64,000 bases of DNA from Candidatus Bathyarchaeota archaeon (GTDB taxonomy: Archaea > Thermoproteota > Bathyarchaeia > Bathyarchaeales > Bathycorpusculaceae), in the NCBI GenBank assembly GCA_029881805.1, contig JAOULW010000003.1, forward strand, positions 120,664 to 184,663, read 5' to 3'. A model generated the notes under the pieces. It saw only the letters and a program-made list of their open reading frames with translations, did no database searches and was not told the DNA's origin. Positions 28,134-35,359 of this stretch are shown in pieces (position 1 is the first letter of the stretch; each line of letters opens with the position of its first letter). Made by a program: the position numbers and the translations under genes.

Positions 28134-28790
28134 ATGCGAAGCAAAGTATGGACTACACGAGGAAGACCCGCCGGCTGGCACCACTCATACTATGACATGC
28201 GGCTTCTCGAGTATCTCGCTAGAGCTTCACTGAAACACGGAATTGACTCAGACAAATTTTTTAGTAGTTTTCTTGATGCTTTTGAACATGAAGAAGCTAC
28301 GTGTGGAGAACTATCGATTAAATGCCGAGTAAAGACACGAGATTACGCAATCTTTCTCATAACCAGTGGTCCTAAAGTGGTTGCACAATTTCATATACCT
28401 ACGCACATTCTTGCAAAAGCTAATCCACTCAAAGAGTTTACGTATAGACTATTGTCTATAAGAAACCCAGCCCAAGAGGCTAAATCAAAACACCCTCAGA
28501 TTAAAGATTTAAGGGTTGGAATGAAACGCATTAACATAAAGGCAAGGGTTCTCGAAGTATCTCAACCAAGGCTCGTCGCAACCCGTTTTGGTTTCTACGC
28601 TAATGTGGCAAACGTCCTCGTTACTGACGAAACTGGAACCATCCAATTGCCTTTATGGAACAAACAAATAGATGAAATTTCTACGGGTGACCTCATTCAA
28701 ATTGAAAAAGCAAATGTTATTGTATTTAGAGGTGTACGTCAGTTAAAGGTCGGCAGAGGCGGAAAAGTGAGCGTCATCAAAAATAATTAG
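28134..28790 (+). CDS. OB-fold single-stranded nucleic acid-binding protein (RPA-like)
   Basis: 218 aa. The C-terminal half is an RPA-type OB-fold: IKDLRVGMKRINIKARVLEVSQ, ANVLVTDETGTIQLPLWN, GDLIQIEKANV and FRGVRQLKVGRGG. The N-terminal 115 residues resemble a second, unassigned domain. A role in ssDNA binding is inferred. It starts 13 bases after the alba relic. Confidence 0.75.
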   Translation: MRSKVWTTRGRPAGWHHSYYDMRLLEYLARASLKHGIDSDKFFSSFLDAFEHEEATCGELSIKCRVKTRDYAIFLITSGPKVVAQFHIPTHILAKANPLKEFTYRLLSIRNPAQEAKSKHPQIKDLRVGMKRINIKARVLEVSQPRLVATRFGFYANVANVLVTDETGTIQLPLWNKQIDEISTGDLIQIEKANVIVFRGVRQLKVGRGGKVSVIKNN

Positions 28791-29003
28791 TGCGTCAGTA
28801 TTGATGCATGTTTCGCGTAATCCTCAGCTTTTTCGTCTGTGCCTTGCGTTCCTTGCGTCTTTCGCTTCTATTTTTCGCCAGTCCCTCTTTCTCTGAGTCA
28901 CTATGGTATCTCTGGACCAAGCATAGTGTTTGGAACTATTTCCTGGGTGTTGACCCATTTTTTCGTAAAAGGTTGAATAGTTTATCTCTTGGTTTGAGAG
29001 TGA

Positions 29004-29171
29004 CTATATGATTTCATTCCACTTTGTCTCGGTCTCTTGTGAGGCGGTTTTGTCCCATGAGCGAGAATAGGCGGGATAGGCTACGTGGAATTTAAACTCA
29101 GATGACCTGTCGATCATTAGTTTGGTTGCTGCTGCTGGTTCTTTGGCTTGTCGTTCTGGTTTTTGTGCCAT
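29004..29171 (-). CDS. Very small hypothetical protein (55 aa)
   Basis: ATG 29171, stop 29004-29006. It begins MAQKPERQAKEPAAATKLM and continues with an aromatic-rich part (SSEFKFHVAYPAYSRSWDK). No family recognised; composition is protein-like and the frame is clean. Confidence 0.5.
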   Translation of the reverse strand: MAQKPERQAKEPAAATKLMIDRSSEFKFHVAYPAYSRSWDKTASQETETKWNEII

Positions 29172-29277
29172 AATACTCTATGCCCGAAGATTTTGTAACT
29201 AATAGTATGCAAAGCAACGTATGAATGTTCTAAGGCGATCGTGCAAATCCTTGTTTAGAGCTTTTCTACAGTCGTTT

Positions 29278-29436
29278 TCATTTCCTCATAAGTTTTTGAT
29301 GTTTCTTCCAGTATGTGAGGTACATTGAGCACTTCATTTTATCCTTGCAATTTTTACATTCAGAGCGGAGGCTCGTCCAATACCTTTGGCAAGGCAGATT
29401 GGTTGGTGGAGGAGTCTTCGCGACGTGAGTTGACAT
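29278..29436 (-). CDS. Very small cysteine-rich protein (52 aa)
   Basis: ATG 29436, TGA 29278-29280. It contains LPCQRYW, then CKNCKDKMKC and a basic C-terminal helix (YLTYWKKHQKLMRK). Four cysteines could form one zinc site. A TATA-like CTTATATCC lies about 45 bases upstream on the minus strand. Confidence 0.55.
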   Translation of the reverse strand: MSTHVAKTPPPTNLPCQRYWTSLRSECKNCKDKMKCSMYLTYWKKHQKLMRK

Positions 29437-29512
29437 CTTGGACAACCTCTAGTTTAGAGACCTTAGTAGCATAAGTGGATATAAGCTTAGTTATAAAGTC
29501 AAGCTCGCGCGT

Positions 29513-29626
29513 ATGGTGTACCTGTATGGTGGCTACACGCGACTAATGTCATTGTTAGCATTATCCCTTACAATTGCGATCATCATGTACGAACGTAGAA
29601 TACAAAATATGATCGTGCCGGGCTGA
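29513..29626 (+). CDS. Possible single-helix membrane peptide (37 aa)
   Basis: ATG 29513, about 27 bases after a TATA-like GGATATAAGC (29477-29486), which fits a leaderless transcript. It has one hydrophobic segment (LMSLLALSLTIAIIM) and a basic tail. Weak evidence only. Confidence 0.3.
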   Translation: MVYLYGGYTRLMSLLALSLTIAIIMYERRIQNMIVPG

Positions 29627-29772
29627 AGTGCTTGTCAGAACTACCTGTTCTGATAATTCATCTGCGCATGTATTGACAGGAAAGAAACATTGAGGGATTC
29701 TATCGAATTGGTTATAGGTGTCCCGTGTTCTATTGGGTGTGCCTCTAGAACGAAACAAGGAGAGGAAAATAA

Positions 29773-29856
29773 ATGAGATATACACTTGAAGAGGAAGAAC
29801 CAGAAAAACCAGAAGAGGAAGGATTTGAAGAGACGAATGGTGACATTCTCTCATAA
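29773..29856 (+). CDS. Possible acidic micro-protein (27 aa)
   Basis: ATG 29773 preceded by AGAGGA. The product is glutamate-rich (TLEEEEPEKPEEEGFEE). Composition is extreme; it may be a real micro-protein or a remnant. Confidence 0.3.
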   Translation: MRYTLEEEEPEKPEEEGFEETNGDILS

Positions 29857-29991
29857 ATTCTTCTTACCCTTTTTTGTCTGTTTAGATCAACTATATTTGG
29901 GCAAATTTTGGATGATGTGCTAAGATAACAAGTGCATACGAAATTATATATGTAGAAATCGCTGATAATTGTAGATTTTGAGGTCGCAATC

Positions 29992-30048
29992 ATGCCTAAA
30001 AGTGCAACTGGAAAGAAGAAAAAAGGAAGTAAAAAGAAAACGAAATAG
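29992..30048 (+). CDS. Possible basic micro-protein (18 aa)
   Basis: ATG 29992 with GAGGT seven bases upstream and a TATA-like AAATTATATATG at 29941-29952. It reads MPKSATGKKKKGSKKKTK. Such lysine tails can also be chance; promoter plus ribosome-binding site are the only support. Confidence 0.35.
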   Translation: MPKSATGKKKKGSKKKTK

Positions 30049-30080
30049 AGAGCTAACAACGATAGGTTACTCTCCCTTTT

Positions 30081-30143
30081 TCTCACATTTTCGGGGCGTC
30101 TTTGCATTGGAGCAGGCGATACTTTTGTGAAGCCGCTGAAAGC
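30081..30143 (+). repeat. Repeat R, copy 1 (63 bp)
   Basis: Matches 36386-36448 at 53 of 63 positions with no gaps, most differences being transitions. Conserved core GAAGCCGCTGAAAGC at the 3' end. Copy 2 lies just after tfb. It could be a duplicated non-coding RNA, a 3'-flank relic or a duplication scar. Confidence 0.7.
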
Positions 30144-30218
30144 ACCCGTGTTGCTTAGTTTAGGTTCACTGCTACAACTGTGTTCTTAGAATGCGCGTGA
30201 GCAGATTTGAGGCGTAAA

Positions 30219-30357
30219 TTATTTAACGAACTTCTTTGGATGACGTTTGAGTTTTCTCTTGCAACTCGCGGAGCAGAAGTAGTATTTCTCTCCTTCAAAG
30301 TTTATCCTGAAATTTGCTTTTTCCGTCAAGCACAGCGCCGCACACAGGATCTTTCAA
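30219..30357 (-). pseudogene. YHS-domain protein, frameshifted
   Basis: TTG at 30357 starts MKDPVCGAVLDGK, the classic opening of YHS metal-binding proteins. The remainder, INFEGEKYYFCSASCKRKL to PKKFVK, follows in another frame. The switch lies at the run GGAAAAAGC (about 30317-30321); one A fewer would join the halves into a normal protein of about 46 residues. It is either a recent pseudogene or a sequencing slip. Confidence 0.75.
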
Positions 30358-30460
30358 TCAATGACCCCACATTCTCTGATGAAGGTACAATATAAGATAG
30401 AATGGTTTCAGCAATGCTTGGCAAATGCGCGGATGGAATAATTCTCTAACATTTCAACGC

Positions 30461-30740
30461 TCACAGAACTTTTTTCTGTTCAATTTTTCGGGTCAGGATC
30501 TCAACGATCCGGTCGTTGTTGAGGTACATCATTGGGTTGTTGCAGGCGGGACATTTAAAGAGAAGCTCAAATGCCTCTTCGAAAGGGAATCGCTTGCAGC
30601 CTAGCGTTTGGCAGCTGTAAAACTCGTGGCTTTTCTCGTATTCAACCCGGATTTCCAGTTTTTCAAGAACACGGCGCTTTTGGTTTAGGATAAAGCCTTC
30701 CAGTTGGTCTGGTTGGAGTCTCCAGTTGAAGATAAACCAG
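30461..30740 (-). pseudogene. tfe: tfe, C-terminal part cut off by the integrated element
   Basis: Coding for the C-terminal half of transcription factor E (TFIIE-alpha homologue). It reads WFIFNWRLQPDQLEGF at the attachment site, a coiled segment KRRVLEKLEIRVEYEK, and the zinc ribbon FYSCQTLGCKRFPFEEAF ... FKCPACNNPM. It has no start codon of its own: the 5' part lies 4 kb away beyond the right repeat. TFE normally opens promoter DNA together with TBP and TFB. Confidence 0.85.
30725..30740 (+). repeat. Left attachment site, attL (16 bp)
   Basis: GTTGAAGATAAACCAG, identical to 34778-34793. On the minus strand it encodes WFIFN of TFE in one frame and GLSS plus part of the next codon of the integrase in another. 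Confidence 0.9.
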
Positions 30741-30831
30741 TCGTTATCCTTAGTATTTTTTCTTGTTTTTGTGTGTCTGTTGCCATGGGATTTGTGGCGA
30801 TACCGTGTGTTTCTTGCTTTGGGTTTTCCAT
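30725..30831 (-). CDS. Integrase, N-terminal piece (int-N)
   Basis: ATG 30831 begins MENPKQETHGIATNP and the frame runs through the attachment site. In the integrated state it continues into tfe sequence in the wrong frame and stops after about 17 residues. In the excised circle it joins the right-end piece to give a 351-aa tyrosine recombinase. Its promoter stays here, so the chromosomal copy cannot be expressed whole, as in SSV1-type integrases. Confidence 0.85.
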
Positions 30832-30865
30832 TTTTGTTTTCCTCTTGTAGTAATAGGGTGGCTTA

Positions 30866-30875
30866 GTATTTAAGC
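30866..30875 (-). promoter_or_regulatory. TATA box of the integrase
   Basis: GCTTAAATAC on the minus strand, 35-44 bases before the int ATG, giving a leaderless or nearly leaderless transcript. Confidence 0.6.
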
Positions 30876-30969
30876 GTTTACCGTGTATTTTGATAATTTG
30901 GCTTCTTGCGGAAGTTTTATATGTTAATTTTGTCTAATACGGTGTGTGGTTGTGCGGGGGCGTTTGAAT

Positions 30970-31116
30970 ATGTCTAAGATTCGGTTGTTTATTAAAGTTC
31001 GTAAGCAAGGTTCTCGTATTGATTCTGTTCCTTTGAAGCAGTTGATTAAATTGTCTGCTTATAAAAAGAGGCGTTGGGAGTTTAAGGATGGTTGGCTTAT
31101 TCTTGAAGCGTTCTAG
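30970..31116 (+). CDS. Small basic element protein (48 aa)
   Basis: ATG 30970, TAG 31114-31116, preceded by a TATA-like GTTTTATATG at 30914-30923. The product starts MSKIRLFIKVRKQGSRID and ends GWLILEAF. Basic, beta-like; possibly DNA-binding. Codons are T/G-rich like the rest of the element. Confidence 0.6.
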   Translation: MSKIRLFIKVRKQGSRIDSVPLKQLIKLSAYKKRRWEFKDGWLILEAF

Positions 31117-31196
31117 GTTACTACTACTTTTTCATTATATAGTTTGTCTGTCGTAGGTTATGGTTGATTGACTTTATCGTAAAAGGGGGAGATATT

Positions 31197-31349
31197 GTGA
31201 CTAAAAGTAAAAAGTCTCTGCGATTGTGTCCTGTTAAGAGTAAAGAGGTTGTTTGTGATGGTTTCTGCAATGTTGTCTTTGATAACAATGTGGTTCATAT
31301 TTGCTCTGTGCGTAGAAAGGCTCTTGATGTGACTCTAAATCATCGTTAG
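31197..31349 (+). CDS. Small cysteine-containing element protein (50 aa)
   Basis: GTG 31197 chosen because GGGGGAG lies a few bases upstream; a longer frame from 31164 lacks a ribosome-binding site. It contains LCPVKSKEVVCDGFC and a later Cys, a possible zinc site. Function unknown. Confidence 0.55.
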   Translation: MTKSKKSLRLCPVKSKEVVCDGFCNVVFDNNVVHICSVRRKALDVTLNHR

Positions 31350-31744
31350 ATGGTGTATTCATTAATTTCTAATTCATTCATCATACCTATTCATATTTGG
31401 TGTCTTTATATCTGAAAAGAGGAGAATGAAATGAAGGCAATGTCCTGCGGTTCAACAAAATAGCGTTGAGCATTTCATTCGGATATTTTTACTGCGGTTA
31501 CGCCTTTCATAAGATAGATTAAGAAGATTTATATGGAACTTGTGCTGTTGTTATTGTGATGGTTGAAGTGTATTTTCTCGGATAAATAGGCGTGAACGTC
31601 TCGGAATGATGAGGTGCAGAAACTCATCAGCTGTAGGTTTTCACTACGGCAACACGTGGGTTGGCAAAAATCGTGTTTCCCAGTGGTTTGTACATTTTTT
31701 CTCTACCGTATCAATTTTTAAGGTGGTTGTGGTTGGGATGATTT
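31350..31744 (+). other. Non-coding region of the element, candidate replication origin
   Basis: 395 bases without a gene. A perfect 7-bp hairpin TGATGAG/CTCATCA (31607-31613 with 31623-31629, 9-nt loop) lies upstream of rep. A TATA-like GATTTATATGG (31528-31538) probably drives the Cys-rich gene and rep through a long leader that includes the hairpin. Rolling-circle origins often sit in such hairpins next to rep; the assignment here is inference. Confidence 0.45.
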
Positions 31745-32110
31745 TTGAGTTCTGATAAGATAGGGCGTTGCGTCTTTTCTGATGACGTATTGTGCTCTTT
31801 TCGTAAAACTAAGGGGTCTTACGTAATGGATAGGTGTTTTAAGTGTTCTCATTATAAGAGGTTTGAGCGTGGGATGGAGAAGGAAGACGAAGAGTTTTGG
31901 GCTGAAGTTGATGAGATTTATAGGAAGGAAGGTCTTTCCTGTTTGTGTGACCATAAGCCATGTGATAATGAGGTGCGTGGTTCTTGTTTTTCAAGTAGCA
32001 CTAATGGGGTTTTGCTTTGGGTGTGTCCACGTTTTGACGTTGGTTGCTTTCGTGATGGGGCGATGATTAAGGTAATGTTTGAGAGTTTGCGTAAGGGGGG
32101 TTTGGTTTGA
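31745..32110 (+). CDS. Cysteine-rich element protein
   Basis: 121 aa, TTG start. Twelve cysteines spread in pairs (CFKC, CLCDHKPC, and singles) suggest zinc binding. Its stop overlaps the TTG start of rep, so the two are translationally coupled; a helper of replication or a regulator is plausible. Not recognised. Confidence 0.65.
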   Translation: MSSDKIGRCVFSDDVLCSFRKTKGSYVMDRCFKCSHYKRFERGMEKEDEEFWAEVDEIYRKEGLSCLCDHKPCDNEVRGSCFSSSTNGVLLWVCPRFDVGCFRDGAMIKVMFESLRKGGLV

Positions 32111-33117
32111 CTCCGTCTGTTGAGGCTGTAAATAGGAGTTTTGCTGAGCGTGTGAGTTTGAATAGGCAAATTTTAGCGAAGAGGTATTGGTATTTGCCTG
32201 TTGATGATAAGGGGCATGAAAATTATCAGCCTGTTGGTCGTGGGGTGAGGAGTTCGGAATTTTGCGGTGTGTCAAGGGGTTTTACGGTTTGTAAGAATGT
32301 TGCGGGTCATGAGGGTAAGATTTTGAATGGTGTGGATTGTTCGGGTAAGGTGGTTGTTCGTCATCGGCATTTTTGGTGTCATAAACCTACGTGTCCTGTG
32401 TGTTTTATTCGTGGTTGGAGTGTTAGAGAAGCTCGTAGTATTGAAGGTCGGTTTCTTGCGGGTAAGAAACGTGGTTTTGATAAGGTTGAGCATATTACGG
32501 GGTCTGTTGCTGTTGCTGACCGTGAGTTACCAGAGTCGGTTTTTAGAAAGAAGTGTCGGGATGCTTTAAAAGACCGTGGAGTTTTGGGTGGGTGTATGGT
32601 TTTTCACGGTTATCGTATTGATGAAGAGCGTCAAGTTTTGGTTTGGAGTCCGCATTATCATGTTCTTGGTTATGTAGAGGGTGGTTTTGACCGTTGTCGT
32701 GATTGTAGGCATAAGCGTGAGGATTGTCGTTCTTGCAGTGGTCTTAAAGGTCGTGAAGTGAGGGGTTTTGCGAATGATGGTTATCTAGTAAAGGTTCATG
32801 ATGTTCGCAAGACTGTTTTTGGTACTGCGTGGTATGAGCTTAATCATGCGACTGTTAGGGTTGGTGTTAAACGCTTCCATTGTGTCACGTGGTGGGGAAA
32901 TTGTGGTAATCGTAAGTTTGAGAGTGTGAAGTTGGACATTGAGGTTTTGTGTCCTGTGTGTAGCGAAGAGATGGTTAGGTCTGTTTATGTTGGTAAGCGT
33001 TTCATTGTAAGAGATATTGGTGTTGATGGGTATTTACCTGTGTTTGCAGATGATGAGTTCGATGGGGTTGGTGTGGCTAATTACGTTGATGTGGTCGGTG
33101 GTAGTGGGTCGGGGTAG
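32107..33117 (+). CDS. HUH-family rolling-circle replication initiator (Rep)
   Basis: 336 aa. The metal-binding HUH motif is H183-Y-H185 in WSPHYHVLGYVEG. A downstream tyrosine in GTAWYELNHATV (Y243) is the best candidate nicking residue. Additional cysteine clusters (CHKPTCPVC at 91-99, CRDCRHKREDCRSC at 197-210, CPVC at 282-285) probably bind zinc, as in archaeal plasmid Reps. TTG start at 32107 overlaps the upstream stop (TTGA). Bases 33118-33338 downstream are non-coding. Confidence 0.85.
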   Translation: MTPSVEAVNRSFAERVSLNRQILAKRYWYLPVDDKGHENYQPVGRGVRSSEFCGVSRGFTVCKNVAGHEGKILNGVDCSGKVVVRHRHFWCHKPTCPVCFIRGWSVREARSIEGRFLAGKKRGFDKVEHITGSVAVADRELPESVFRKKCRDALKDRGVLGGCMVFHGYRIDEERQVLVWSPHYHVLGYVEGGFDRCRDCRHKREDCRSCSGLKGREVRGFANDGYLVKVHDVRKTVFGTAWYELNHATVRVGVKRFHCVTWWGNCGNRKFESVKLDIEVLCPVCSEEMVRSVYVGKRFIVRDIGVDGYLPVFADDEFDGVGVANYVDVVGGSGSG

Positions 33118-33338
33118 CGGTGAGCATAGACCTTTGGGTGATGTTGTAGTCTTGCTGTTGCTGTGTCTTCTGGAACGTTGCAGAAGTAAGGCGAACGCCT
33201 TACGTCTCAAGGTGGTTTGAATTTTAGAAATGAGTTTTTTAGAGTTGTTTGTTGCTGTTGCTTGTTTTGGTTTTTGACGTTATTTGTATTTATTTGATTT
33301 TGAAAAGATAGATAGACGCAAAAATGAAGCAAATAGAA

Positions 33339-33548
33339 TTATCGTTTTGAACGTCTTTTATCTATTTCATTGTAGAGAGCGTATAAGAGGAATGCTAGAG
33401 CAAGAACAAAATAGGCTATCCATATGGTGTTGTTCGAAGCAAACAATGAATCGACAACTAATTTTACAATAATTGCAAGAATAAACGTTCCAACAATAGT
33501 TAGCGACCAATAGAGCCATTTTAATTCCTCTTTTCTTCTTCTTGACAA
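33339..33548 (-). CDS. Small two-helix membrane protein of the element
   Basis: 69 aa from TTG 33548, chosen because AAGAAGGGA lies just upstream and the upstream gene ends there. It starts LSRRRKEELKWLYWSL, with two hydrophobic helices (SLTIVGTFILAIIVKLVV and WIAYFVLALAFLLYALY) and a basic tail. Confidence 0.6.
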   Translation of the reverse strand: MSRRRKEELKWLYWSLTIVGTFILAIIVKLVVDSLFASNNTIWIAYFVLALAFLLYALYNEIDKRRSKR

Positions 33549-33550
33549 TG

Positions 33551-33727
33551 CTATTCCCTTCTTAATATTCCAAGAATCATTCCAATCACGATTAATACTA
33601 TGGCAATAACGAAAACGACTGCTAAGACTGGTGATAGTTGCATGAACACTAAAAAGAATACGTATCCTAACAGGCATATGACGAACAATCCAATGATTGC
33701 TTCAATAATTTTGTCAATCTCTGACAT
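33551..33727 (-). CDS. Small membrane protein of the element
   Basis: 58 aa from ATG 33727 (AAGGA just upstream); ATG 33751 would add eight residues. It begins MSEIDKIIEAIIG and is almost entirely two hydrophobic helices, ending GILRRE. It is paired with the next gene, separated by two bases. Confidence 0.6.
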   Translation of the reverse strand: MSEIDKIIEAIIGLFVICLLGYVFFLVFMQLSPVLAVVFVIAIVLIVIGMILGILRRE

Positions 33728-33828
33728 CAATTCCTTATTATCTCCTCTCATGAATCATAATCTGTTTTGAATTATTAGTTTTTCTGTCCTACGAAAGGTT
33801 TAATGCCAGTTTGATTCAAAAAAGGGAG

Positions 33829-34793
33829 TTATTTGCGTATTCGGAAGTATTGGTATCCGTCTGCTTCGGTGAATTTTTCGTATCCTGCGTCTGATAATTC
33901 CATGATTTGTTTTAGTGTTTCGGGAGTTCCTAATTGTATGGCTTTGGTTGTGTATTCTTCGGGTTCGTCTAGGTTTATTGTTCTGATGTAGTAAAGTGTA
34001 GTCTCTAAGCATTTGTGTCTCATGAATCGCATGGTTGCGATTGGGTCGTGTTTGCCTGTTGTTTTGTAGAAAATTGCTCCTGCGTAGTTTCGTAGGTTTT
34101 TTAGTAGCACGGTTTTTAGTTCTGGTTTGGATAGTTTGCGGGATGCTTTGGTTCGTGTGGCTCTCCAGTTTTCACCCATTGTTTTTGGGTTTGGAAATGG
34201 GTATTCTTCGTTTGGGTGTTTTGATAGGTAGTTGCGGAGCATGTTGGCGGTTTGTGGTTTCAATTTAAAGATTCTGTTAGCGTGTCCTTTTATTCCTATT
34301 ATGCTTATTGTTCCCTGTTCTTTGTCTATTTGGGTTATAGCTGTTCGGTGTAGTTCTGCGGGTTCTACTGCGGTTTCGGTCATTATTTTGAATAGACAAG
34401 TATATTTTAGTGATGCTGAGTTTATTATTTCGTTGACGTTTTCAGTTGTTGGTATTATCGGAATTGGCGGTTGGTATCGGATTTTGGGTTTGTCGTAGGG
34501 TATTTGGTTTGCTTCGCAGAATATATCGTAGGTGTCTATGTATCTTTTAATGTAGCCTTTGGATAGTGTTTTGCCGTGTTCACCTTTCATTTTTAGGATG
34601 TAGAGGTTTGTTTCTGTTGAGTTGAAAAGGTCGGTTTTGTTGGCTAGTCTTCTTAAGAGTCTTTCGTGTTCTTTTGGTTGTCTGTTTCTACTTTCAAGAG
34701 TTTTTAGAGTTTGTTTGATGGCTGTTTCTATTCTTGTTTGTGGTAAAAACTTGGTGGGTTCACTTAAAGTTTGGGTGGTTGAAGATAAACCAG
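33829..34793 (-). CDS. Integrase, C-terminal piece (int-C), tyrosine recombinase
   Basis: Open on the minus strand from the attachment site without any ATG, GTG or TTG before the internal ATG at 34590, because the start lies at the other end of the element. The catalytic domain is clear: IKGHANRIFKL (box II lysine), LLKNLRNYAGAIFY (Arg), MRFMRHKCLETTLYYIRT (His and the nucleophilic Tyr, about 299 of the rejoined 351). The usual box I Arg (TGxRxxEL) reads TAVEPAEL, and the HxxR histidine reads K, so activity is doubtful. Confidence 0.85.
34778..34793 (+). repeat. Right attachment site, attR (16 bp)
   Basis: GTTGAAGATAAACCAG, identical to attL. To its right the minus strand reads RDKETGWFIFN in the TFE frame. 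Confidence 0.9.
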
Positions 34794-34867
34794 CCTGTTT
34801 CTTTGTCGCGGGACCGCCTGAGAGCAGCGCGAAAATATCCTCGGGATGCTCTGTTGTTTAATCGCGT
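34778..34867 (-). pseudogene. tfe: tfe, remnant on the right side of the element
   Basis: About 30 codons in the TFE frame ending YFRAALRRSRDKETGWFIFN at the repeat. RDKETGW is the typical end of the TFE winged-helix domain. Joined across the repeat it continues into WRLQPDQ at 30461-30740. A stop at 34868-34870 and absence of further matches show that most of the winged-helix domain is missing here, so the target was truncated before or after integration. Confidence 0.75.
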
Positions 34868-34975
34868 TTATAAGGAAGTTTGCGTAATATGGGGCAGTAG
34901 CGTTCTGTTGTTGAAGGAAAGAAAGAAAACAGCAACGTTACACGTTACAATCAATGATGAAAGGAGTGATGGAAA

Positions 34976-35263
34976 ATGGCTGAAAAATCGGGAATTGTTT
35001 TCATTGGAAGTAAACCAGTAATGAACTATGTTCTAGCGATTATCACAAGCCTATCGGCATCCAATGCTAAGGAAATAACATTGAAAGCCCGAGGACAAGC
35101 GATCACCACGGCAGTTGATGTAGCTGAAATAACCAGAAATCGCTTCCTAAAAGACCTAAAAATAAGCAAAATCGCGATAGGAACAGAGGAGATGCCACCG
35201 AGAGAAGGCGAAAACAGAGCACGGATGGTCTCAACAATGGAAATAACCCTTACAAAAGAGTAG
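34976..35263 (+). CDS. albA: Alba chromatin protein
   Basis: 95-aa DNA/RNA-binding chromatin protein with the typical core: IGSKPVMNYVLAIITSL, ARGQAITTAVDVAEI, RNRFLKDL and IGTEEMPP. Lys in the SKPVMNY loop is the position that is acetylated in Sulfolobus Alba. A TATA box TTTATAAG lies at 34867-34874. AAAGGAGTGATGG lies upstream of the ATG. Confidence 0.94.
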   Translation: MAEKSGIVFIGSKPVMNYVLAIITSLSASNAKEITLKARGQAITTAVDVAEITRNRFLKDLKISKIAIGTEEMPPREGENRARMVSTMEITLTKE

Positions 35264-35359
35264 GAAAACCCTGCCGAACAAAGCATCAACCGGTAATATC
35301 CTCCTTCCTAGCGCGCGCAGCGGACTAACAATCAGATCGCTCAAATTCTGATACGTAAT

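Larger units (their letters stand above)
30725..34793 (+). mobile_element. Integrated rolling-circle element (4.05 kb) inserted in tfe
   Basis: Bounded by identical 16-bp repeats. It encodes a HUH Rep, a Cys-rich partner, two tiny proteins, two small membrane proteins and an integrase split by the attachment site. One unit is 4,053 bp. Joining the ends as a circle fuses the two integrase pieces in frame. The plus strand is markedly G+T-rich throughout, regardless of gene direction, and this bias begins and ends at the repeats. No capsid gene is seen, so it is an integrative plasmid or a minimal (pleolipovirus-like?) virus. Confidence 0.9.

Noticed and set aside
30461..30831. A TFE gene with a frameshift in an A-run, starting at the ATG 30831
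   Set aside because: The ATG frame is the integrase N-terminus. The TFE frame only begins at the 16-bp repeat. Joining the element ends explains both frames without any frameshift.
31350..31744. CRISPR array or other tandem repeats in the window
   Set aside because: No regularly spaced repeats are seen here or elsewhere; only the single hairpin and the att repeats.
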